A DNA stretch of 64,000 nt, taken from contig OY969712.1 of NCBI GenBank assembly GCA_963702105.1, forward strand, positions 1,116,001 to 1,180,000, given 5' to 3'. The stretch comes from ZC4RG20 sp963702105. Lineage in GTDB: Bacteria; Pseudomonadota; Gammaproteobacteria; Steroidobacterales; Rariloculaceae. The notes under the pieces are model-generated. The model ran no database searches. It was given only the letters and a program-made list of their open reading frames with translations, and was not told where the DNA came from. The stretch's first letter is position 1; every line of letters begins with the position of its first letter. The translations under genes were made by a program, and so were the position numbers. Shown in pieces: positions 36,856 through 44,419 of the stretch.

Positions 36856-37179
36856 ATGGCCAAGTACCTCGTAAAGGCGTCATACACGGCGGCGGGTGCC
36901 AAGGGTCTCGCAAGCGAAGGCGGCGTGAGCCGCAGAAAGCGCGTGACGGAGATGCTCGAGACCATGGGCGGCCGAATGGAGGCGTTTTACTACGCCTTCG
37001 GCGAGACGGACGTGTACGCCATCTGCGAGCTCCCGGACAACGCTTCGGCCGCCGCCGCGAGCCTCGCGATCAACGCGAGCGGGGCCGTGACGGCCGCGGT
37101 GGTGCCCCTGATTTCGCCGGAAGAGATGGATCGCGCCGCGAAGCTCAGCGTGCGCTATTTCCCGCCCGGCAGCGCCTGA
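36856..37179 (+). CDS. GYD-domain protein
   Basis: A 107-residue soluble protein, ATG 36856 after GAGGAG. It matches the GYD family: YLVKASYTAAGAKGL, SRRKRVTEMLETMGGRMEA, FYYAFGETDVYAICELPD, then a final helix and strand (LISPEEMDRAAK). The fold is a ferredoxin-like dimer related to ABM proteins; function unknown. It stands alone between the efflux island and the HTH/nucleotidyltransferase pair. Confidence 0.85.
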   Translation: MAKYLVKASYTAAGAKGLASEGGVSRRKRVTEMLETMGGRMEAFYYAFGETDVYAICELPDNASAAAASLAINASGAVTAAVVPLISPEEMDRAAKLSVRYFPPGSA

Positions 37180-37287
37180 AGGCATGCGGGGCAGTCGGGC
37201 ACCGTGATTTCCGAGAGCGCGGCCGCGAGGTCGCGCAGGACGCATGGCTACGCGAACGAGGCATTCCTTCGCGCACGACGCGTTACT

Positions 37288-37974
37288 CTATGCCTCCATC
37301 AGCGCCGTCGCCAGCGACAGGCACTGTGCCCGCACGGCCCGCCAGTCGTCCCAGGGCGGCGTGATGCCCTTGTACTCGCTCAAGTCCACGTCGGTCAGGT
37401 CGTACGGCTCGGGATGGGTCAGCTTGACGACGACGGTGGTGAGCATATCGCCGCCTTCGCCTGCGAACTCCGCGTAGAGCTCGTTCATGCGCCCCAGCGC
37501 ACGCGCACTTCGTTCGAGCCCCAGGTGGTGGGAAAGCGCCGCCACGTCGAGGTAGTCGCGCGTCGCGTTCCGCTCGACCGTGAGGAAAGCCTTAACGCGC
37601 AGCATTTCCTCGACGGTCGGAATCTTGAGCTGCCTGCCGTCAGGAACCTCTACGACCGTCGTCTCGAGCGGCGCCGAGCGCCTCTGATTGCGCAGGCCCG
37701 CTTCGATTCCGTCGATAGCACCGAGCACGAGCTTGCCTTTGATGCGTCGCTTCGAGCGCCAACCGACGACGGACTCGAGTGCCGAGATCGCGGAATCGTA
37801 ATTCTTGCCGAGGTCCTCGATCACGTGATCGTGATCGAAGGAGATTCGATGGCGCGCATGCAGCGCCGCCGCCGTGCCGCCGACGAGCACGGCATTCGGT
37901 ATTTTGGTCTGGAGCATCGCCGCGTGCGCGAGCAGCTTTTCCCAATCAGCGGCGACGGGAGGGGGTTTCCGCAT
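37288..37974 (-). CDS. Nucleotidyltransferase, AbiEii/type IV toxin-like
   Basis: A 228-residue protein with the nucleotidyltransferase signature of the AbiEii/DUF1814 group: NAVLVGGTAAALHARHRISF followed by DHDHV (GG..A...R.S.D.D pattern), then a basic core (RSKRRIKGKLVLG) and IPTVEEMLRVKAFLTVERN. Such enzymes serve as toxins in two-gene systems with an HTH or winged-helix antitoxin. It overlaps the upstream HTH gene by 29 bases, as expected of a toxin-antitoxin pair. Whether it is toxic is inference. Confidence 0.75.
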   Translation of the reverse strand: MRKPPPVAADWEKLLAHAAMLQTKIPNAVLVGGTAAALHARHRISFDHDHVIEDLGKNYDSAISALESVVGWRSKRRIKGKLVLGAIDGIEAGLRNQRRSAPLETTVVEVPDGRQLKIPTVEEMLRVKAFLTVERNATRDYLDVAALSHHLGLERSARALGRMNELYAEFAGEGGDMLTTVVVKLTHPEPYDLTDVDLSEYKGITPPWDDWRAVRAQCLSLATALMEA

Positions 37975-38455
37975 GCGCGCCTCCGGGATGCAGGTCTCGA
38001 CCGGCTTCCTCGAGAAGTGTATTCAGGAGCGTCGCGAACGCGCGCGCCTTCGTGTCGTGGGGGCTCAAAGCGGCTGCGACCTGTCGAGCGCGCTCGGCGA
38101 TGCACGCGGTTTCATCCGCTCGCGCGGCGCGGACGAGGCCGCGCCATGCGACCAGGTCTCCGCGTGTAATCACGTCCTCGATCGCGGCCTTCGTGAGCTC
38201 GCGGCCCGCGGTGTCGGTGAGGTGGCGATGCGGCATGAGCGGCGCATCGAGCCGGGGCGCACGGGCTTCGAGGGTCAGATCGACGGCCGCGCAGAGGCGC
38301 GCAACCTTGTTGAACCCGAGCTCCGCAAGCTTGCCCGCTTCCAGCGCCGCCAACGTCGAGCGGCCTACCTTCGCGGCCTCCGCGAGCTCGCGGACGCTGA
38401 GGCCCTTGGCGCGGCGTCGGTGCGCGATGAGTTGGCCGACTGCATTGAGGTTCAT
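37946..38455 (-). CDS. XRE-family HTH protein, probable antitoxin/regulator
   Basis: A 169-residue protein from ATG 38455. An XRE helix-turn-helix occupies residues about 5-60 (GQLIAHRRRAKGLSVRELAE, KVGRSTLAALEAGK). The rest is helical and arginine-rich and may hold the partner-binding part. It is upstream of and overlaps the nucleotidyltransferase. Antitoxins of this type usually repress their own operon; its promoter is immediately adjacent and leaves almost no leader. Confidence 0.78.
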   Translation of the reverse strand: MNLNAVGQLIAHRRRAKGLSVRELAEAAKVGRSTLAALEAGKLAELGFNKVARLCAAVDLTLEARAPRLDAPLMPHRHLTDTAGRELTKAAIEDVITRGDLVAWRGLVRAARADETACIAERARQVAAALSPHDTKARAFATLLNTLLEEAGRDLHPGGAHAETPSRRR

Positions 38456-38462
38456 GGGCGCC

Positions 38463-38492
38463 AATATACAAGATAAATTGGCATGTGTCTAA
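38463..38492 (-). promoter_or_regulatory. Promoter of the HTH-nucleotidyltransferase operon
   Basis: On the minus strand TTAGAC (38492-38487) and TATATT (38468-38463) are 18 bases apart, a good -35/-10 match. The -10 ends 7 bases before the ATG at 38455, so transcription would start at or next to the start codon. No ribosome-binding site is present, consistent with a leaderless message. Confidence 0.55.
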
Positions 38493-38570
38493 GATATAGG
38501 ACAAGCCGCCCGTCGGCGTAAGCCGAGTCATGGATCAATGCGTGGGCGCAAGGCGGCGCCCTCGCGCGCG

Positions 38571-38622
38571 TATCCCCCGTTTGGAGGAAGCCCCGGAGAG
38601 GGCATTTGAGCAATGCTTGGCC
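38571..38622. repeat. 52-bp conserved element, copy 1
   Basis: This stretch aligns without gaps to 43247-43298 with about 40 of 52 positions identical, including a perfectly shared 3' end GCAATGCTTGGCC (one mismatch in the last 15) and TTTGG.GGAAGCCC. It lies just before the first exported-protein gene of the 38.6-48 kb cluster. Because the second copy is also directly before a cluster gene and near the LuxR-type gene, it is a candidate shared regulatory site. Confidence 0.6.
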
Positions 38623-38642
38623 AAAACGACCGGGTGACCGCC

Positions 38643-40362
38643 ATGCTCGAGCGCAGCCTATCGCGCGGACGCGCGTCCGCTCCTCGGCTTCACGCAGGCA
38701 GACCTTCGAAGCAGTCACGCGCGCTCGCGCGAATCGTCCTGCTCCTGCTCGGGACGGCCTTCGGGCCGGCCGCGAACGTGCTCGCCGGGCCCAAGGCCCC
38801 CGCGCCCCAGGCGCCGCGCTCGTCCGGCCCCTCGTCGAGCGCCGGCAAGACCGCGATCAAGCCGAAGATGCAAAGCAGCTCCGAGCCCACGGTTTCGACG
38901 GAGGGCATCTCGGTGTCGGAGCCCTCGACCGCGCAGGCGATCCGCGGCGCGACCGCCGCACCGCCGCCGGCGGCGCCCTGGCGCTTCCGTGCCGGCGTCC
39001 TGCGTGGGGTGGTTTCGCCCGACTCGGAGAACCCGGGCGGCGAGCACGATACCGCTTCGGCCGCGCCGGCGCTCGTGGCGGCCGGCACCAGCGCCCCGAT
39101 CGCACCGCCGCCCGGTCAGCTCTACCTCGCACAAATGCCGAACGGGAAGGACGTTCTCGACGGCCGCCGCGCAGTGGCTCGGCAAGCAGTCGATCCACAT
39201 CGCGTTGCTCGGTCAGCACAAGTACATGCTCGCGGATTGCCTCGGCGTCAAGGTCAGCGTCGGCGAGTTCTCGCTGCAGCTCGGGGCGCCGACCGTCAAG
39301 ATCGAGAACGCAAGCGTCGTCGCGACCTATGCCGTCGACTCGCTGGCGTTCAGCGCCTTCAAGCTGCGCTTCCGCCCTGACCTGACCGACGCCGCACAAC
39401 CCTGCCACTTCAGCGGCCGCGTCGAGCTCGGCGGCGAGGCCCGTGACATGCGCGTGACGCTGCGCTACAACCCGCTCGTCGACGTGCAGCACTGCAAGGT
39501 TGGCGATCCGGGCCGACTGGACGTGGACCTCGATATCGGCTACTTGAACCTCGGCCCCGTGCCTCCGGGGATCGCCGATCTCGAGAACCCTTTCAAGGAC
39601 ATGGTCGCCGATGCGTTGAACGGCGCGTTCTTCGCCGCCGAGGCCATGGCCGACCTGCCGGCGCCCGTGGCCGCGTTGCTCGCGCTCGAGTCGAAGTCGC
39701 TCGACCAGGTGCTGAGCAAGATGTGCGGCGACGCTTACTCGCAGGCGACGAATGTGCTGACGAGCAGCGCGGACGCGGCCCTCGGCGGCGCCGAGAACGG
39801 CGCGACCGCGGCGGTCGGCAGCGCCGCGAGCAGCGTGGCGGCGACGAACGGTGCGCCGGGCAGCGGCGCGGGCGCGGGAACGGGCAGACTTTCGCCCGGC
39901 GGCGTCGGCGCCCCGCCGCCCATCACTCCTTGCTGCGGCGTAAAGGCGAACGCCGCGCTCACGGGCCGCCTCGGCCGTATCGTCGTGACGTTTCCCAAGG
40001 CGCCAAAACCCGTGACGGCCCGCCTCGAGCTGCGGGGCCCGGACGGCAAGGTCGTCAAGTCGGTCTACGGCGACGTCGCGATGGAGTTGCTGCCGGGCAC
40101 GTACAGCGTGGCGATCAACGGCGTCGAGGTTCAGGGGGTTGCGGTGCGCGCCGGATTCGATACGCAAGTTCGGGTCGGCGCGCTGCACACTCACGGCTCG
40201 AAGAGCACGCGCTTCGAATTCTTCACGCCGGGCGGCACGGCCCCAGTGCGCTCCGACTACGGCGAAGCGGCGCTCGGTTTTCCTGCCGGCCGCATCGAGG
40301 TGGGGGTCGCCGGGCAGCGCGCGCCGGTGACCATCGAAGACGGCCGCATCACGGAATTTTGA
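38643..40362 (+). CDS. Exported protein with C-terminal shared domain X, frameshifted near 39154
   Basis: About 572 residues if repaired (ATG 38613 is an alternative start, inside the conserved element). The N-terminus has a hydrophobic signal (RIVLLLLGTAFGPAANVLA) and a Pro/Ala/Ser-rich part. At GACGTTC (39150-39156) the frame must shift to continue STAAAQWLGKQSIHIALLG; removing one T gives GACGTC. The middle (about residues 190-390) is beta-rich with paired cysteines (ADCLGV, QPCHFSG, VQHCKVG) and unlike anything I know. The last about 140 residues form domain X (RIVVTFPKAP, TYSVAINGVEVQGVAV, VGALHTHGSKSTRFEFF, YGEAALGFPAG, ITEF). The next gene begins on its stop codon (TGATG). Confidence 0.7.
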
Positions 40363-41950
40363 TGCCGAGACGAACGATGAACGCGATGACCGCGCGCACC
40401 CTGCTCGACCGGCGGCTCTTGGTGCACGCCGCGGCCGGCGCGGCCGCCGGCGTCCTGCTGTCTCCGCCGGCCGGGCTTGCCGCCGACGACGGCGATCTGC
40501 AGGTCTGCATCGACGCCGCGGCCGACTATTCGCCCGTCTACCCGACGCACGACATCCCGTCTTCGCTGCGTCAGGTCTCCATGGTGGTCGATTTGCCCGG
40601 CACGCTGGGACACGACGTGACCGGGGCATGGTACGCGGTCGACGTCGGCCGTGCGGCGCCGCCCAACCTGCGGATCGCGACGACTTCGATGCACAACCTC
40701 GAGAAGGGCCGCTTCATTCTCAGGCTGCCGCATCCCTTTCCGGTCGGAACGTACAGGCTGGAACGTCGCCGTCGACGGCAAGCCCTGGAAGTCGGCCGCG
40801 TTCAACATCGTCGAGGACCTGCCGATGCCGAAGGCCGAGCGCCCGGAGGCATGGCTTCCGGCCGAGCCGGGGCGGATCTGGACCTACGACTTCGTACAGC
40901 AGGGCGGCCACGGCGCCAAGGTCGATATGCCGGACGTGAAGCCCGACGCCCAGGGCCGCTACCGGGCGACGGTCACGATGACCGTCGCGGGCGAGGACGC
41001 GAACGGCCGCCACGTCGAGCTGCGGCGCAACGGCAAGCTCGTCTTCGAGGAGTGGTGGCGCATCGATTCGGGCGGCCTCGCGGCCACGCAGCGCAAGCAG
41101 GGCGGACAGACGGTCGCGCTCGATCCGCCGCAGCTCATGTGGCGCTGGCCCCCCGAGCCCACATCGAGTTGGACCTACACGCCTGCCGACGGCTCTTACA
41201 AGGAGACGTTCCACATGTGGGGCCCGGTCGCCGTGGCCACGCCCGCGGGCGAGGAGCCCGGTTTCGTCGTGCTCGCCGACCAGCGTGACGGAAGAGTCCG
41301 CACGACGGCCGAGCGCGAATTCGTGCCGGGGCTCGGCCTCGTGCACGAGATCGAACGTCACGGCCCTCGACGACGAAATGGTCAACCGCCAGGAAATGCG
41401 GCTCGCGTCGGTGTCCGCGGCGGGCGGCGCGCAGGCGGGGCCGCCGAAAGGCGCGGCGCCGGCCGCCGAGGCGATCGGCCTCGCGGACGAACTCGCCGGC
41501 CCTGATGCGGCGCCGCCTTTCCACAGCGTCCCGAATCCGAGCCTGAAGCCGGGATACGGCCGGCTCGTCGTCGCTTTTCCCCAGGCGCCGCAGCGCGTCC
41601 AGGCCCGCGTCGAGGTGCGTGATTCGGGCTCGCATGCCGTGAAGCAGATCACCTACGGCTCGCTGAGCCTGGAGCTAATGTCGGCAGCCTACAACGTCTC
41701 GATCAACGGAATCACGATCGCCGGGGTACCACTGCAGGCCGGGCAGGACACGCTGGTGCACGTCGGCGTGCTGCATACGCACGCGGACCGCACCACCCGT
41801 ATCGACTACTTCGCACCGGGAGGCCGAGCGGCGCTCAATTTCGCATACGGCGAGGCCGCGCTGGGCTTCCCGGCCGGGACCGTGGACGTCGCGGTGCAGG
41901 GCCAGCGCGAGAGTGTCCGCATAGAGGACGGCAAGATTACAGAGTACTGA
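40362..41950 (+). CDS. Exported protein with domain Y plus domain X, two frameshifts
   Basis: About 528 residues if repaired. The start may be 40362, 40377 or 40386; the first overlaps the previous stop by one base. Signal region LLVHAAAGAAAGVLLSPPAG. Domain Y follows (QVCIDAAADYSPVYPTHDI, then AWYAVDVGRAAPPN, VDGKPWKSAAFN, FVQQGGHGAKVDMPD, and MWGPV). It ends in domain X (RLVVAFPQAP, YNVSINGITIAGVPLQ, LHTHADRTTRIDYF, YGEAALGFPAG, ITEY). The frame shifts at CAGGCTG (40754-40760) and GAACGTC (41353-41359); each is one base more than a palindrome. Domain Y recurs alone at 43347-44372. Confidence 0.7.
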
Positions 41951-42120
41951 GGGTCGGCGCCTGCGGCCGGCTCCCCGCGCCCCGGCCCGGCTTTCGCAGC
42001 GCCTCTGGACCGCCGGGCCTCGGCGCCCCACGGCCATCTCTTCCCTGCGCACAAAATAATCCTATACTTGGCGTAAAAAGAAGCGTCAGCGGGGAGCGCC
42101 CTGTTGAAACGTCCTCGGAC

Positions 42121-43236
42121 TTGGCCGCCGTGATCGGATCAATCTACGACTCCGCGCTCGAGCGCGATGGGTGGCCCAGCGTATTGAGCGAGATCGGCGC
42201 CGTCCTCGACGGATCGTGGCTCTTGATGGGCATGCTGCGGCTCGACGGGACGGCGACGCTCAACATCCAGGATGCGGCGAGCGACCCGCATCATCTGGCC
42301 GTCTTCGAGCAGGGCTTCACGAGCCCCGAGACCAACCCGGCAGTGGCACGCCTGCTCACGGTCCCGCCCGGCACGTTCATTCTTCCCGAGCACGAGATGA
42401 GCGACAGCGAGTGGAAACGTCACCCGATGTATCGCGAGCTCTACGAGCCGGTCGGGCTCCGGTACGGCCTCGGCGCGCTGATCCTCAAGACCGAGACGCA
42501 CATGGTCCCGCTCGGCGTCAATCGCACACGCAAGCAAGGCCCGTTCACGCCGCGGGACTTCGACCTGCTCGCCGAGCTCGTCCCGCATCTTCGCCGCGCG
42601 CTCGGCGTGGTGACGAAGATCGCCGAGCTCAGCGGCCGAAGAACGGCCTACGAGACGCTGTGGGACCGGCTGCCTCACGGCGTCGTGCTGCTCGACAGCG
42701 ACGCCAAGCTGATCTGGGCGAACCGCTCGGCATGGGCGATCGTGCGGGCCGGCGACGGAATCGACCTCCACAAGGGACGGCTGCGTGCCGCGGCGCACGC
42801 CGAGAACGAAGCGCTCGGGCGGCTCATACTGGCCGCCGCAACGGCGCCGTGCCGGACTCTAGGCGGCGAGGGCGATGCGGTCTCCGTCAGCCGTCCCTCG
42901 CTGCTTCGTCCGTACTCGCTGCTTGTCGCGCCGGTCAAGATCGCGCCCCTCGAATTCGGTCGCGCGCCGGCGGCCGTCGTGATCTTGACCGACCCGGAGG
43001 AACGCTCGGGCGCGCAGCCGTCGCGTCTCGCGCGGTTGTTCCGGCTGACACCGCGCGAAGCGGCGCTCGCGGCTTTGCTCATGGAGGGGCAGGGCCTCGA
43101 AGACATCGCTGAGCGGCTGCGGCTGAGCCGCAACACCGCGCGCCAGCACCTGCGGGCGCTGTTCCAGAAGACGGGCACACACCGGCAGGCGGAGCTAGTA
43201 CGGCTGTTGCTCCGAAGCGCAGCCGGACTCCTTTAG
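42121..43236 (+). CDS. LuxR-family transcriptional regulator with PAS/GAF-like sensor part
   Basis: About 371 residues. The C-terminus is a clear LuxR-type HTH (RLTPREAALAALLMEGQGLE, then DIAERLRLSRNTARQHLRAL). The N-terminal two thirds have no receiver domain but contain a PAS-like part (LPHGVVLLDSDAKLIWANRS) and a long helical sensor-like region. The start is uncertain: TTG 42121 or GTG 42130, both without a good ribosome-binding site. It sits in the middle of the exported-protein cluster, directly upstream of the second 52-bp element, and is the obvious candidate regulator of these genes. Confidence 0.85.
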   Translation: MAAVIGSIYDSALERDGWPSVLSEIGAVLDGSWLLMGMLRLDGTATLNIQDAASDPHHLAVFEQGFTSPETNPAVARLLTVPPGTFILPEHEMSDSEWKRHPMYRELYEPVGLRYGLGALILKTETHMVPLGVNRTRKQGPFTPRDFDLLAELVPHLRRALGVVTKIAELSGRRTAYETLWDRLPHGVVLLDSDAKLIWANRSAWAIVRAGDGIDLHKGRLRAAAHAENEALGRLILAAATAPCRTLGGEGDAVSVSRPSLLRPYSLLVAPVKIAPLEFGRAPAAVVILTDPEERSGAQPSRLARLFRLTPREAALAALLMEGQGLEDIAERLRLSRNTARQHLRALFQKTGTHRQAELVRLLLRSAAGLL

Positions 43237-43246
43237 CGAGCCCGCC

Positions 43247-43298
43247 TATCCTCCATTTGGGGGAAGCCCTGCACGGACCGATTGCGCAATGCTTGGCC
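43247..43298. repeat. 52-bp conserved element, copy 2
   Basis: Second copy of the element at 38571-38622, 10 bases after the LuxR-type stop and 48 bases before the next gene's ATG. The variant here contains the palindrome ATTGCGCAAT before GCTTGGCC. As it lies outside any coding frame in both places, conservation is probably regulatory. Confidence 0.6.
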
Positions 43299-43346
43299 GG
43301 AATTCTTACCGGGCATCGAAGGCCATTTCGTCATTGCGGAGGTCTC

Positions 43347-44372
43347 ATGCGCAACTGCATCAGGCTGTGTTCGATCCTGGCGGCTTCCGTCGCAGGTCTG
43401 TCGGCCAATCCAGGCCATCCGGCGAATGCGGCCGAGCCGACGGTACAGCTCTGTTTGGACGAGGCTGCCGACGGGACGCCCGTGTACCCGACGACCCGCT
43501 TCCCGGACTCGACCAAACAGGTGACGCTGCAGGTCAACCTGGGCAAGGACCACCCGTTCAAAGAGCTCGAGGTGGCCTGGATTGCCGTGGACGTCGGCCC
43601 GGCGGTGCCGCCCAACACCGTCATCGCCAAGGGCGTCCTCGGGACGCAGAATTTCGTCCGCGGGCTCTTTCCGCTCCGGCCACCTCGGCCGTTGCCCGTC
43701 GGAAAGTATCGCGTCAACGTCCAGGGCGACCACAAGCCGTGGAAATCGGTCGAATTCTCCGTCGTCCCGGCGCCGGCCGCGCCGGCCCTGGCAAAGCCCG
43801 AGGAGTTCATGCCGCTGCACGCGGGTCAGGTCTGGGTCTACTCGTTTGTTCAGCAGCTCGGCGAAGGGCAGAAACTGGAAGAGCCGGGCATCCGGCCGGA
43901 CGCGGACGGGCGGTTGAGGGCGACGGTGACGATGACAGTGGCGGGAAAGGACGACGGCGGCATCCGAGTCGACTCCCGCCGCAACGATGCGTTGGTGTTC
44001 CACGAGTGGTTTCAGCTGGACTCGCGCGGTCTCGTGTCCGCCAAGCGGCAGGGCGGACAGCAGACGGCTGTCATGGACCCGCCGCAACTCATGGTCAAGT
44101 GGCCCCTGAAGACTCAGGCCTGGGACTACACGCCGCGTGATGGCGTATATCGGCAGCACTACAGGATGTGGGGCCCGCTGCCGATCGACTGGGCCGGCGG
44201 GCGTGCCGCGGGCTATATAGTCCTTCTCGAGCAGGAGAGCGACAGCCGGCACCCCGTCATGACCGTCGAGCGCCACTACGTACCGGGCGTCGGCCTCGTG
44301 CGGGAGACTGCCACCACGGCATTCGGCGACACGCTGCTCGCGCGCCAGGAGATCGTGCTGCAGAAGAAGTGA
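43347..44372 (+). CDS. Exported domain-Y protein
   Basis: A 341-residue protein. The ATG at 43347 has GGAGG at good spacing and starts a signal peptide (ending near NPGHPANAAE). The mature protein is domain Y alone: VQLCLDEAADGTPVYPTTRF, AWIAVDVGPAVPPN, LPVGKYRVNVQGDHKPWKSV, VWVYSFVQQLGEGQK, TVTMTVAGKDDGG, MWGPLPIDW and VPGVGLVRE. It aligns along its length with the N-terminal part of the 40362-41950 gene, so the two are paralogues and one has gained or lost domain X. Function unknown; no catalytic signature seen. Confidence 0.78.
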   Translation: MRNCIRLCSILAASVAGLSANPGHPANAAEPTVQLCLDEAADGTPVYPTTRFPDSTKQVTLQVNLGKDHPFKELEVAWIAVDVGPAVPPNTVIAKGVLGTQNFVRGLFPLRPPRPLPVGKYRVNVQGDHKPWKSVEFSVVPAPAAPALAKPEEFMPLHAGQVWVYSFVQQLGEGQKLEEPGIRPDADGRLRATVTMTVAGKDDGGIRVDSRRNDALVFHEWFQLDSRGLVSAKRQGGQQTAVMDPPQLMVKWPLKTQAWDYTPRDGVYRQHYRMWGPLPIDWAGGRAAGYIVLLEQESDSRHPVMTVERHYVPGVGLVRETATTAFGDTLLARQEIVLQKK

Positions 44373-44419
44373 AGCGAGCACGCCATGCACATATCCGTTA
44401 CAGGCTGCTAGGCTCACCG

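Noticed and set aside
38600..38622. Sigma-54 promoter in the 52-bp element (GG...GC pattern in the complementary strand)
   Set aside because: The GG-GC spacing is 9, not 10, and the orientation points away from the gene.
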